Shown here: positions 9,399 to 17,926 of the stretch, in pieces
How the letters are laid out: every line of letters starts with the position of its first letter
Position numbering within the stretch: position 1 is the stretch's first letter
Assembly: GCF_963667135.1 (NCBI RefSeq)
Contig: NZ_OY762974.1
Location: forward strand, 2,046,001-2,110,000
Source: an uncultured Macellibacteroides sp.
GTDB lineage: Bacteria > Bacteroidota > Bacteroidia > Bacteroidales > Tannerellaceae
DNA length: 64,000 nt
Direction of reading: 5' to 3'
Made by a program: the position numbers and the translations under genes
Notes under the pieces: generated by a model
Told to the model about the DNA's origin: nothing
Databases searched by the model: none
What the model saw: only the letters and a program-made list of their open reading frames with translations

Positions 9399-9420
9399 AC
9401 ACTTTAAGCAGAGGTATAAA

Positions 9421-9454
9421 AAAAAAGGATGCAATTCGTATTGCATCCTTTTTT
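9421..9454. terminator. Terminator of the HU gene
   Basis: A 15-bp perfect stem (9421-9435 with 9440-9454) around loop TCGT, flanked by A/T runs. It sits between the HU stop codon and the argS promoter. Confidence 0.9.
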
Positions 9455-9470
9455 ATGATAAAGAAATTTC

Positions 9471-9743
9471 TTACTTGATTTTGTCGGTTAGTTCTGCACC
9501 AGCCTTGAATTTTACAACCTTGCGGGCTGGAATATCAATAACTTCTTTAGTCTTAGGATTAACACCTTTACGTGCGGCTTTTTCAGATGTAGAGAAAGAT
9601 CCGAAACCAAGAAGAGCAACTTTACCGCCTTCTTTCATTTCGTTAGAGATTGTTTGGATGAAAGCTTCTACTGCTTTCTTTGAGTCAACTTTGCTTAATC
9701 CCGATTGCTCAGAAACGGCATTAATAAATTCTGTTTTGTTCAT
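9471..9743 (-). CDS. HU-family nucleoid DNA-binding protein
   Basis: 90 residues, the normal HU/IHF length. It starts MNKTEFINAVSEQSGLSK and contains the signature GFGSFSTSEKAARKGVNPKT (residues about 46-65) and the VKFKAGAELTDKIK end. It bends and compacts DNA as a homo- or heterodimer. It is monocistronic: own promoter (9798-9827) and own terminator (9421). Which HU paralogue it is cannot be decided. Confidence 0.95.
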   Translation of the reverse strand: MNKTEFINAVSEQSGLSKVDSKKAVEAFIQTISNEMKEGGKVALLGFGSFSTSEKAARKGVNPKTKEVIDIPARKVVKFKAGAELTDKIK

Positions 9744-9797
9744 GATGGTTTGATAGTTAATATATTAAACAATGGACCGATTGCTTATTGTCGGCTT

Positions 9798-9827
9798 CAA
9801 AGTTACTTTTATTTTAAATATAACAAA
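9798..9827 (-). promoter_or_regulatory. Promoter of the HU gene
   Basis: Minus strand: TTTG (9824-9827), 18-nt spacer, TAACTTTG (9798-9805); one of the best matches to the Bacteroidota consensus in the window. It leaves a leader of about 50 nt. Confidence 0.65.
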
Positions 9828-9985
9828 AGATTTATAAACTTTTTTTGACTACTATGCTGTTTTTACGGCGCAGATGGCCCTTTTTTTACGAAATTACGGG
9901 TATTAAAGTCCATTATTATCAATGACTGACTTTCTAAAAATATGAAATAGGGCTATACTATGACTGTCCATATAGAAAATAATTT

Positions 9986-9993
9986 TACCTTTG
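9986..9993 (+). promoter_or_regulatory. -7 box upstream of the rhomboid operon
   Basis: TACCTTTG ends 16 bases before the first rhomboid ATG (10010). No clear -33 element. Confidence 0.45.
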
Positions 9994-10009
9994 TCGTAAA
10001 TATTCGCGT

Positions 10010-10732
10010 ATGATTAATCAAGGAGGATCAGGTTTCCTAAGCAGGATTCCGGTGGTAACGAAAAATATTATAATTATCAATCTGCTTTTCTGGATGGCAA
10101 GTATTGCATTGCCTAAGGTAGGGATTGATTTGATCAATATAGGAGGATTGCATTTTCCGTGGGCAACGGATTTTTATGCATTTCAGTTTATTTCCTATAT
10201 GTTTTTACATGACACAAGTTCACTGGGACATGTCTTTTTTAACATGTTCGCTGTTTTTATGTTTGGACGGGTGCTCGAAAATGTTTGGGGGCCTAAACGG
10301 TTTTTGCTGTTCTATATAATTACGGGTCTTGGAGCTGCTGTTGTACAGGAAGCTGTATGGTTTTATAATCTGAAAGATCTGGTATTTGCTTCACAGGATT
10401 ATGTAAACCTGAACGGTGTTGAGATTATTCACAAAAATGAGTATCTGAATTACTTTATAACCATAGGAGCTTCCGGGTCTGTTTTTGGTATATTGCTTGC
10501 ATTCGGGATGCTGTTCCCCAATGTGCCTCTTTATTTAATGTTTATTCCTGTTCCTATTAAAGCAAAGTATTTCGTTGTCTTTTATGGACTAGCCGAATTA
10601 TTCATGGGTGTGGCAAATTTTGGAGGAGACAATGTTGCTCATTTTGCTCATTTGGGTGGAATGCTTTTTGGTTACTTCATGATTCGTTACTGGCGAAAGA
10701 AAGACAATGACAATGGACGATTTTATCTCTAA
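10010..10732 (+). CDS. Rhomboid intramembrane serine protease (first copy)
   Basis: 240 residues, about six transmembrane segments. The catalytic dyad is visible: Ser155 in GASGS (153-157) and His214 in AHFAHLGG; the TM2 H..N pattern (H74, N78) is also present. Rhomboids cut other membrane proteins within the bilayer; the substrate is unknown. It has a loop of about 35 residues before the catalytic Ser. It overlaps the next rhomboid gene by 26 bases, so the two are co-translated. Confidence 0.92.
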   Translation: MINQGGSGFLSRIPVVTKNIIIINLLFWMASIALPKVGIDLINIGGLHFPWATDFYAFQFISYMFLHDTSSLGHVFFNMFAVFMFGRVLENVWGPKRFLLFYIITGLGAAVVQEAVWFYNLKDLVFASQDYVNLNGVEIIHKNEYLNYFITIGASGSVFGILLAFGMLFPNVPLYLMFIPVPIKAKYFVVFYGLAELFMGVANFGGDNVAHFAHLGGMLFGYFMIRYWRKKDNDNGRFYL

Positions 10733-11591
10733 ATTAAAGTATAATTTCAAGCAAGGGAATATCCTTTCGAAGCTTATATATATAAATGTAGGGCTATTTC
10801 TTATAATCAGGCTTTTTGCTTTGATTTGTACTCTTTTTTCATTAGATGGAGGTGGACTGCTCTTGTTTCTTCAGGTGCCTTCTTCTCCGGAACTTCTTTT
10901 GTATCGTCCGTGGACACTGATTACGTATATGTTCACTCATTTTGATTTTTTGCATATTTTATTCAATATGCTTTGGCTATATTGGTTTGGTGGATTATTC
11001 CTTACTTTTTTTAGTGAACGTCAGCTAGGAGGTTTGTACCTGATTGGAGGAATAGCCGGAGCCTTATTGTATATTGTTTCCTATAATCTTTTTCCTTATT
11101 TTAGTGAAGCGGCTGCATATAGTACGCTAATGGGAGCATCAGCTTCGGTAATGGCCATTGTATTTGCAGTCTCCTTCTACAAGAAGGATATGGAAATATC
11201 CCTCTTTATCATTGGGAGAATTAAATTGATTTATTTGGCTTTATTTACTTTCGTGGTTGATTTGCTGGCTATCACCTCAGACAATGCAGGTGGTCATATC
11301 GCTCATATTGGTGGAGCATTAGTAGGAATAGTATATGCCCTGCAGATATTAAAAGGGAAAGATCTCACAGTCCCATTGAACCGGGTGATTGATTTTTTTG
11401 TTAATATAAGCCGACGCAAGCCTAAAATGAAAGTTACACACCGTCGTACAGAAAATGACAGGGATTATAATGCAAGAAAGCAAAGCGAACAGGTGGTAAT
11501 AGATGCGATACTGGATAAGCTGAAACGTTCAGGATACGAAAGTCTTTCTGAAAGTGAGAAAAAACAGTTGTTTGATGCAAGTAAAAAATAA
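10707..11591 (+). CDS. Rhomboid intramembrane serine protease (second copy)
   Basis: 294 residues. Six transmembrane segments, with catalytic Ser145 in GASAS (143-147), His200 in HIAHIGG, and H83/N87 in TM2. Unlike the first copy, it has a cytoplasmic C-terminal tail of about 80 charged residues ending SLSESEKKQLFDASKK. The start (MTMDDF) overlaps the first rhomboid by 26 bases; ATG two codons later is also possible. The operon continues with a nuclease/phosphatase-fold protein 9 bases downstream. Confidence 0.92.
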   Translation: MTMDDFISKLKYNFKQGNILSKLIYINVGLFLIIRLFALICTLFSLDGGGLLLFLQVPSSPELLLYRPWTLITYMFTHFDFLHILFNMLWLYWFGGLFLTFFSERQLGGLYLIGGIAGALLYIVSYNLFPYFSEAAAYSTLMGASASVMAIVFAVSFYKKDMEISLFIIGRIKLIYLALFTFVVDLLAITSDNAGGHIAHIGGALVGIVYALQILKGKDLTVPLNRVIDFFVNISRRKPKMKVTHRRTENDRDYNARKQSEQVVIDAILDKLKRSGYESLSESEKKQLFDASKK

Positions 11592-11600
11592 CCGGGTAGG

Positions 11601-12698
11601 ATGAAAACATTCAAGTTGTTATTACATGTCCTTTTTGCAATAGGCCACGTTCTGGTTGTGTTGTTGTTCCTGGTGTCGGCTTTTTCTGACCGGATTTCGC
11701 CAGAAAAGCATCTTTTGTTTTCCTATATCGGACTTGCATTTCCTGTTTTCATGTTTGCTAATTTTTTATTTATACTTTATTGGCTGATTATTTCTAAATG
11801 GAAAACAGCCCTTGTTGGGGTTGTCGCTTTTATAATTGCCTGGGGGCCTGTTACCTCTTATCTGCCTTTTCATAGCATGAGCGTTCCTGTACCTGAGGAA
11901 TCTTTGAAAGTGTTGACGTACAATGTGATGGGATTTGCCTATAAAAACCACACAGCCGATTCCCCGAACCGTATTATTGAATATATTGCAGATTCTGGGG
12001 CTGATATTGTTTGTATACAGGAATATTCTGTAAGTAAGGGGGGCAATAATCTAACGGCAAAAAGATTAAACCGTGCACTCAAAATGTATCCATTCCGTTC
12101 GGTAATAGAACTAAACTCCAACAAGTATCAGAGTATTGGAATAGCCTTGTTTTCAAAATATCCTATCGAACATAGTCGCCGAATTAAATATAAAAGCGCG
12201 TTCAATGGTTCTGCCATTCACGAGATCAATATTAAGGGAAAAAAAATTACGTTAGTAAATAACCACCTCGAATCGTTTAAACTTACGATGGAAGACAGAT
12301 CAAAATATTCACAAATTATTGGAAACTTAGGTTCTGAGGCCTTGGTCGAACTAAAAGGGACTTTGCAACAAAAGTTGGGAACAGCCTTTCAGGTAAGGGC
12401 AGGTCAGGCCGAAAGCGTAGCTAAAGAAGTAAAAGAGGCTAACGGAGAGTATGTTTTGGTGTGCGGAGATTTTAATGATACTCCTATATCTTATGCCCAC
12501 CGTACAATTCAGGGAGACCTTATTGATGCTTTCTCGGAATCGGGAAGGGGATTAGGAATCAGCTATAACCAAAATAAGTTCTGGTTCCGTATTGATAATA
12601 TCCTTCATTCCTCCAATATTAAGTCTTACCGCTGTACGGTGGACAAAGTTCGTTATTCCGACCACTATCCGATGTGGTGTTATATAACGCTTGAATAG
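11601..12698 (+). CDS. Endonuclease/exonuclease/phosphatase-family membrane protein
   Basis: 365 residues. Three hydrophobic segments in the first 95 residues anchor it, followed by an EEP-fold domain (about 102-365): VLTYNVMGF, CIQEYS with the metal-binding Glu, NNHLES, GDFNDTP and the C-terminal RYSDHYPM with the catalytic Asp-His. Family members hydrolyse phosphodiesters in DNA, lipids or nucleotides; the membrane anchor suggests a lipid or periplasmic substrate, but this is inference. Third gene of the rhomboid operon; ends 8 bases from the convergent DUF4468 gene. Confidence 0.88.
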   Translation: MKTFKLLLHVLFAIGHVLVVLLFLVSAFSDRISPEKHLLFSYIGLAFPVFMFANFLFILYWLIISKWKTALVGVVAFIIAWGPVTSYLPFHSMSVPVPEESLKVLTYNVMGFAYKNHTADSPNRIIEYIADSGADIVCIQEYSVSKGGNNLTAKRLNRALKMYPFRSVIELNSNKYQSIGIALFSKYPIEHSRRIKYKSAFNGSAIHEINIKGKKITLVNNHLESFKLTMEDRSKYSQIIGNLGSEALVELKGTLQQKLGTAFQVRAGQAESVAKEVKEANGEYVLVCGDFNDTPISYAHRTIQGDLIDAFSESGRGLGISYNQNKFWFRIDNILHSSNIKSYRCTVDKVRYSDHYPMWCYITLE

Positions 12699-12706
12699 TT
12701 TATAAT

Positions 12707-13246
12707 TTAATTTGCAGCATCAAAAACATCTGCAAACAGCGATTCTACAAAGAAATAGGTTGCATTGCAAAATAATAAAGGGTCTTTGATTTCCGTAACT
12801 TTGTTCCCTTTTCCATTTCCCATAATTACATCTTCTGCCGGGTATGACTTCAGCTTTTTCTCATCTTCCGGATTGTATTGATAGGTGATGTCAGAAACGT
12901 CAATCGAGTAACCTCCGTCTTTACAGTTAATTCTCATTTTATATTTGAGAATGGTTTTATCTGTATCATTTAGCAGCAATTCTACTTTTGATCCAATAAA
13001 AATAGTACCCTTGTTTTTATTGGCCGAAACACTCGAGATAAAAACATCTTTCCCATAGTTGTCTTTTGCCCATTTATGAATGGAATTGAAAAGATCGGTT
13101 TGGCTTGCTTCTTTTATCTCTATCTCATCACTATAGCAAACCTTACTGTTTTTAGTAGGCGCACACGATTCTACTGTCCCTTTGTGCCCCTGAGCAAGAA
13201 CAAGTAACGGAAGCATCGCAAAAAGGAATAAAATTATTTTTTTCAT
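12707..13246 (-). CDS. DUF4468-type secreted protein (short)
   Basis: 179 residues from MKKIILFLFAMLPLLVLAQ, a clean signal peptide; a longer reading frame would begin before the signal peptide. The body (about 45-145) matches the DUF4468 pattern seen in Bacteroidota: a Lys/Glu-rich helix with W (IHKWAKDNYGKDVF), then beta strands ending in the conserved YSIDVSDITYQY element. Function unknown; likely periplasmic. It is 10 bases after a longer DUF4468 gene, an evident duplicate. Confidence 0.8.
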   Translation of the reverse strand: MKKIILFLFAMLPLLVLAQGHKGTVESCAPTKNSKVCYSDEIEIKEASQTDLFNSIHKWAKDNYGKDVFISSVSANKNKGTIFIGSKVELLLNDTDKTILKYKMRINCKDGGYSIDVSDITYQYNPEDEKKLKSYPAEDVIMGNGKGNKVTEIKDPLLFCNATYFFVESLFADVFDAAN

Positions 13247-13256
13247 ATGCTGTTTG

Positions 13257-14423
13257 TTATTTAATCCATACATTTAAAATTTCACCAAGAAGGACCTTGC
13301 TACCTTCAAGAGAGTTTTCTTTGGAAGGAATTGCCTGTAAAGTGGAAATTTTCCTACATTCAATAATCATCCAGGCTTCAGAAAAAGCCTTGCTTCCTTC
13401 GGGTGTTGTGAGTAGTGTTAGTCCGGATTTATTTACTTTATCCGAATCTTTCAGCCGGTTTTCTTTGTTTCTTTCCAATACATCCCTGTATGCTTCGGTG
13501 TAGAAAGAAAGGGTGTAGGTGGAAGATGTTTCCAAAACACTGGAGATGTTGTTTCCAGACTCGGTTAAACAAAATGCAACAGGTTTATTTATTGCATAAC
13601 CTAAACCACCCCAGCTTGTTGTAGCAAAATCTGTTTCCCGGTCATTTTTTGCTGTAATCATCATCAAATCATTTTGCATCATTTTGATGATATTTCCCGG
13701 AATTTTGTCAGGAGCAATCTTTTTGTATCCCTCAAGAGAGCTGCTAGTCGTACTTGCTGATTCAGGTGAACCAGAAGCCTCAACTTCTGTCACAGACACA
13801 GGAGCAGTAACTGCTGTAGCAGGAGAAACAGGAATACTTTGTGTTAAGGCAGATGCAGATACAGACGCAGATACGCGTTCGTTTATTTTGTTAGTCACCT
13901 GATTAAACAGTTTGTCTACAAGATCAATAGTTTTTGTTCTGAATTTACCCGGAACCCTTAAAAGCTTGTCGTTTTTTAGAGCGGCTCTATCAGTAATCCA
14001 TTCTTCAGCACTGTATTTTTCTGGTTCTTTTTGATAGGAAACATTGTATTCGTAACGTATGCCGCTCATTTGTATTTCGCAACTCTGATTCTGACAAACG
14101 ATCCGCATAAGATAGTTTATCTGAGAACGGTCCAACGAAAGAGCCGAACTGCTAAATACAAGGTATTCATTGCCAACACAAGCGATAGCCCCTTCTTCGG
14201 GTTTCTGATAAACAACCCTGTTTTTTTCTCCGTTATAGTAATTTGCAGACCAGTCTGATAGAATTTCATAGAGCTGCTCCTTCGAGAGTGAAGGGGCCTG
14301 AATTTTTTTTGAAAAGACAACCTTCCCATCCACTTCCGGGACAGCCCCACTCAGGTATCGCACATCATTTTGTGCAAACAACACAGCTGGCATCATAATA
14401 AAGAAGAAAAATAGACGTTTCAT
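13257..14423 (-). CDS. DUF4468-type secreted protein (long, with spacer and second domain)
   Basis: 388 residues from MKRLFFFFIMMPAVLFAQ (signal peptide). N-terminal DUF4468 domain about 35-170 (LYEILSDWSANYYNGE, MSGIRYEYNVSYQ). Residues about 185-240 are an Ala/Ser/Val/Thr-rich linker of low complexity. Residues about 240-388 form a second, unrecognised domain containing GGLGYAINKPVAF and ending VLLGEILNVWIK. Same operon as the short DUF4468 gene. No function is known; the linker suggests two domains on a flexible tether in the periplasm. Confidence 0.78.
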   Translation of the reverse strand: MKRLFFFFIMMPAVLFAQNDVRYLSGAVPEVDGKVVFSKKIQAPSLSKEQLYEILSDWSANYYNGEKNRVVYQKPEEGAIACVGNEYLVFSSSALSLDRSQINYLMRIVCQNQSCEIQMSGIRYEYNVSYQKEPEKYSAEEWITDRAALKNDKLLRVPGKFRTKTIDLVDKLFNQVTNKINERVSASVSASALTQSIPVSPATAVTAPVSVTEVEASGSPESASTTSSSLEGYKKIAPDKIPGNIIKMMQNDLMMITAKNDRETDFATTSWGGLGYAINKPVAFCLTESGNNISSVLETSSTYTLSFYTEAYRDVLERNKENRLKDSDKVNKSGLTLLTTPEGSKAFSEAWMIIECRKISTLQAIPSKENSLEGSKVLLGEILNVWIK

Positions 14424-14447
14424 TTTGTAATAGATTAATTTTAGAGG

Positions 14448-14455
14448 CAAACCTA
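14448..14455 (-). promoter_or_regulatory. -7 box of the DUF4468 pair
   Basis: Minus strand TAGGTTTG, 24 bases upstream of the ATG at 14423. Confidence 0.4.
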
Positions 14456-14747
14456 GTTAAAAAACTTCGATTATTATGTAATCGGCTTTAAAAATTAGGA
14501 TATCTTTCATTTTTTTCATCCTCGACTTTTTAACTAAGAAGAAGCGTCTTCTTAGGAAGTTAAAGGATCGGTGATTATCCCTTCTTGTTCGTTTTATATA
14601 ATTAGCTTTCATTTTTTACGATAAAGAAAGAATACTTTGTCAATAAAACTGGCTAATTTTGAATTTGTGAGCCTATTTGTCTTTCAAATAAACAGGAAGC
14701 GGTGTAAATTATTAATTGATTTACTCGCAGTCATTGAAAAAAAAGCA

Positions 14748-14755
14748 TATATTTG
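14748..14755 (+). promoter_or_regulatory. secDF: -7 box of secDF promoter
   Basis: TATATTTG followed by C, 54 bases before the secDF ATG. The -33 region is not a clear match. Confidence 0.45.
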
Positions 14756-14809
14756 CAGCCTGTGAAAAAATCGAAATATATAATGTAATAACATAAAAAT
14801 AAGATTCAA

Positions 14810-17800
14810 ATGCAAAACAAAGGATTTGTAAAGGTCTTCTCAGTGTTACTTACTCTGGTTTGTTTATTCTATCTGTCGTTCTCTTTTGTGACCAGATATT
14901 ATTCAAGCAAAGCAGTTGAGTATGCAGCCGGAGACCCGACAAAAGAGAGTCAGTTTATTGACTCGCTTTCTACTCAGAAGGTATGGCTGGGCTATACCCT
15001 TAAGCAGTGTCGTGAAATGGAAATTAGTTTAGGTCTCGACTTAAAGGGGGGGATGAACGTAGTTTTGGAACTGAACGTAGCCGATGTGCTTCGCTCATTG
15101 TCAAACAAAAATACGGACGAAAACTTCAATAAGGCGCTGGATTTGGCTTATGCCCGTCAGAACACCAGTCAGAAAGACTTTATCGATCTTTTTGCCGAAG
15201 AGTACAAGAAGCTTGATCCAGGTGCAAGACTTTCTGCGATTTTCAGTACATTTGAATTAAAAGACAAAATTACACCTCAAAGCTCGGATGCACAGGTAAT
15301 CGCTGTAATCAGAGAAGAGCTTAAGAGTGCGATTGACAACTCTTTCAATGTGCTTCGTACACGTATTGACCGTTTTGGTGTTGTTTCTCCTAACATTCAG
15401 CGTCTTGAAACCGCTGGTCGTATTTTGGTGGAACTTCCTGGTGTAAAAGAACCGGAACGTGTTCGTAAACTTTTACAGGGTAGTGCAAACCTTGAATTTT
15501 GGGAAACATACGATTTGCAGGAAGTTTATCAGCAACTTATTGCTGCCGATAATGCTCTGGCAAAAATAAATCTATCTGCTATTGATTCAGTATCTGCTGA
15601 GGTTGCAGAAGTTGCAGTTGATACAGCAGCTGTTGTTGCAGATTCAACTTCTACAGATGTTCTGGCAGCTGCAGGAGACTCTGCTGGTGTTGACACATTG
15701 CTTGCAAAGATCGAACAAAAACAACCTGAGACTCAGGCATCACAATCTAAAGAAGAATTTGCAAAACAACATCCTTTGTTTGCTTTGCTACAGATCAATC
15801 AATACAACGGTCAGCTTGCAGGTGGTCCGGTTGTTGGTGTTGCCAATGTGAACGATATGGCTAAGATCGATCAATATCTGAACCTGAAACAGGTTAAAGA
15901 AGTTTTACCAAGAAATCTTTCTTTAAAGTGGGGTGTTAAAGCTATTGATGAAAAGGAGCAATTCTATCAGTTATATGCAATTAAGATTACGAACCGTGAT
16001 GGTAGCCCTGCATTAGGAGGCGATGTAGTAACTGATGCCCGTGATGACTTCAATCAACAAGGAGGTCGTACAGCATCTGAAGTTAGTATGTCAATGAATG
16101 CTGAAGGAGCAAAAGCATGGGCTCGTCTTACTAAAGAGAACATTGGCAAGTCAGTTGCAATTATTCTTGACGATATGGTGTACTCTGCACCACGTGTTAA
16201 CGATGAAATAACCGGAGGCCGTTCTTCTATTTCCGGAGACTTTACTCCTGAAGAAGCGAAGGACCTTGCTAATGTATTGAAGTCTGGTAAAATGGCCGCT
16301 TCTGTACAGATTGTTCAGGAAGATGTTGTCGGACCTTCTTTAGGTCAGGAAGCAATTACTGCAGGTATTGTTTCATTTGCTATAGCTTTGGTATTATTGA
16401 TGTTTTACATGTGTGCTGTATACGGATTGATTCCGGGTATGATCGCGAATGGAGCATTGGTAATTAACATATTCTTTACGATGGGTATTCTGGCGTCTTT
16501 TCAGGCGGTATTAACTTTGTCGGGTATTGCCGGTATGGTACTTACGCTTGGTATGGCTGTAGATGCTAACGTATTGATCTATGAACGCACAAAAGAAGAA
16601 CTTCGTGCAGGTAAGAATTTAAAGAAATCGCTTGATGATGGTTATAAGAATGCCTTCTCTGCTATCTTTGACTCTAACCTTACAACAATTATTACAGGTA
16701 TTGTATTGTTCTATTTTGGAACAGGTCCTATTCGTGGATTTGCAACGACGTTGATTATTGGTTTGATTGCCTCTTTCCTAACAGCCGTGTTCTTGACACG
16801 TATTGTTTATGAAGGATTAATTGCAAAAGAAAAGATTAAAGAACTTCCTTTCACTACTTCTTTGTCTAAAGACTTGCTTGTAAATCCAACCGTTAACTTC
16901 CTTGGAGCTCGTAAAATAGGTTATATTATTCCTATTGTTTTAATTGTGCTGGGTGGTATCTCAATGGCTACCATCGGATTGAATAATGGTATCGACTTTA
17001 CAGGTGGACGTAACTACATTGTTCGCTTTGATCAGCCGGTTCAGACCGATAAGGTTCGCAGTATGCTTGAACCTCAACTGGATGGCGCTGTAAGCGTTAT
17101 CATGATTGGAACAGCCGAACAGGTACGTATCTCAACCAATTACAAAATCGCTGATTCAAGTCCTACGATTGACCGTGAAATTGAAAGTAAACTTTTTGAA
17201 GGATTAAAACCTATTCTTAAAGAAGGAACAACAGTTGATCAGTTTGTAGATAACAATATTCAGAGTTCACAGAAGGTTGGACCAAGTATGGCGGATGATA
17301 TCAAGAACAGTGCTTATCTTGCCGTTTTATTTGCAATGATTTGTATGGCTGCTTACATCTTGCTTCGATTCAGAGATGTTGCATTCTCAGTTGGAGCTTT
17401 TGCTTCGGTTGCGATGACTACATTCAGTATTGTTGCATGCTATACATTGCTTTGGAAGGTTATGCCATTCTCAATGGAAGTCGACCAAACATTTATTGCA
17501 GCTATCCTGACTATTATCGGTTACTCTATTAATGATACGGTAGTAGTATTCGACCGTATTCGTGAAACGATCGGCTTGTATCCGAAACGTGATCGTTATC
17601 AGGTTATCAATGATGCGTTGAATTCAACATTGTCTCGTACGTTAAATACAACGTTGACTACATTCGTTGTTGTTCTTTGTATCTTTATCCTTGGTGGAGA
17701 CACAATTCGTAGCTTTACTTTTGCAATTGCTTTAGGTATCGTTATCGGTACTTATTCTACATTGTTCGTTGCAACTCCTATTGCTTACGAAATTCAGAAG

Positions 17801-17842
17801 AAAAGCATTGCTAAGAAAGCTGCCAAAGATGCTGCTAAGTAA
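14810..17842 (+). CDS. secDF: Protein translocase subunits SecD and SecF, fused
   Basis: 1010 residues. SecD half (1 to about 640): one N-terminal TM helix, GLDLKGGMNVVLE motif at about 75-87, periplasmic P1 domain, then five TM helices (about 520-660) including the GMAVDANVLIYERTKEELR signature. SecF half (about 700-1010): GLNNGIDFTGG, then five TM helices with the GYSINDTVVVFDRIRE signature. SecDF pulls exported proteins through SecYEG using the proton gradient. A low-complexity Ala/Val/Asp/Ser insert of about 50 residues (about 260-312) interrupts P1. Monocistronic, with a very long terminator after it. Confidence 0.97.
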   Translation: MQNKGFVKVFSVLLTLVCLFYLSFSFVTRYYSSKAVEYAAGDPTKESQFIDSLSTQKVWLGYTLKQCREMEISLGLDLKGGMNVVLELNVADVLRSLSNKNTDENFNKALDLAYARQNTSQKDFIDLFAEEYKKLDPGARLSAIFSTFELKDKITPQSSDAQVIAVIREELKSAIDNSFNVLRTRIDRFGVVSPNIQRLETAGRILVELPGVKEPERVRKLLQGSANLEFWETYDLQEVYQQLIAADNALAKINLSAIDSVSAEVAEVAVDTAAVVADSTSTDVLAAAGDSAGVDTLLAKIEQKQPETQASQSKEEFAKQHPLFALLQINQYNGQLAGGPVVGVANVNDMAKIDQYLNLKQVKEVLPRNLSLKWGVKAIDEKEQFYQLYAIKITNRDGSPALGGDVVTDARDDFNQQGGRTASEVSMSMNAEGAKAWARLTKENIGKSVAIILDDMVYSAPRVNDEITGGRSSISGDFTPEEAKDLANVLKSGKMAASVQIVQEDVVGPSLGQEAITAGIVSFAIALVLLMFYMCAVYGLIPGMIANGALVINIFFTMGILASFQAVLTLSGIAGMVLTLGMAVDANVLIYERTKEELRAGKNLKKSLDDGYKNAFSAIFDSNLTTIITGIVLFYFGTGPIRGFATTLIIGLIASFLTAVFLTRIVYEGLIAKEKIKELPFTTSLSKDLLVNPTVNFLGARKIGYIIPIVLIVLGGISMATIGLNNGIDFTGGRNYIVRFDQPVQTDKVRSMLEPQLDGAVSVIMIGTAEQVRISTNYKIADSSPTIDREIESKLFEGLKPILKEGTTVDQFVDNNIQSSQKVGPSMADDIKNSAYLAVLFAMICMAAYILLRFRDVAFSVGAFASVAMTTFSIVACYTLLWKVMPFSMEVDQTFIAAILTIIGYSINDTVVVFDRIRETIGLYPKRDRYQVINDALNSTLSRTLNTTLTTFVVVLCIFILGGDTIRSFTFAIALGIVIGTYSTLFVATPIAYEIQKKSIAKKAAKDAAK

Positions 17843-17852
17843 GTAGATCTTA

Positions 17853-17905
17853 TATAAAATAAAAAAGGGTTGCTCCATTGTGGAGCAACCCTTTTTTATT
17901 TTATA
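17853..17905. terminator. Bidirectional terminator between secDF and the Mrp gene
   Basis: A 25-bp perfect stem (17853-17877 with 17881-17905) with a 3-nt loop; A/T runs on both sides serve both convergent genes. Unusually long and perfect. Confidence 0.9.
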
Positions 17906-17926
17906 ATTCTAAACTGAATCTGAATC

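Larger units (their letters stand above)
14424..14809. other. Gene-free spacer between divergent DUF4468 and secDF genes
   Basis: 386 AT-rich bases. It holds a minus-strand -7 box TAGGTTTG (14448-14455) for the DUF4468 pair, a 9-bp perfect hairpin (CTAAGAAGA 14534-14542, loop AGCG, complement 14547-14555) without a T-run, a possible plus -7 box TAATTTTG (14654-14661) and the likely secDF box TATATTTG (14748-14755). No open frame of note. Confidence 0.5.

Noticed and set aside
9357-9446. 30-residue N-terminal extension of ArgS
   Set aside because: It would be translated from upstream of the promoter box and through the HU terminator. The ATG at 9356 gives the normal family length.
14534-14555. 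Terminator after the DUF4468 or before the secDF gene
   Set aside because: The hairpin is perfect (9 bp) but has no T-run on either strand and no gene ends near it.
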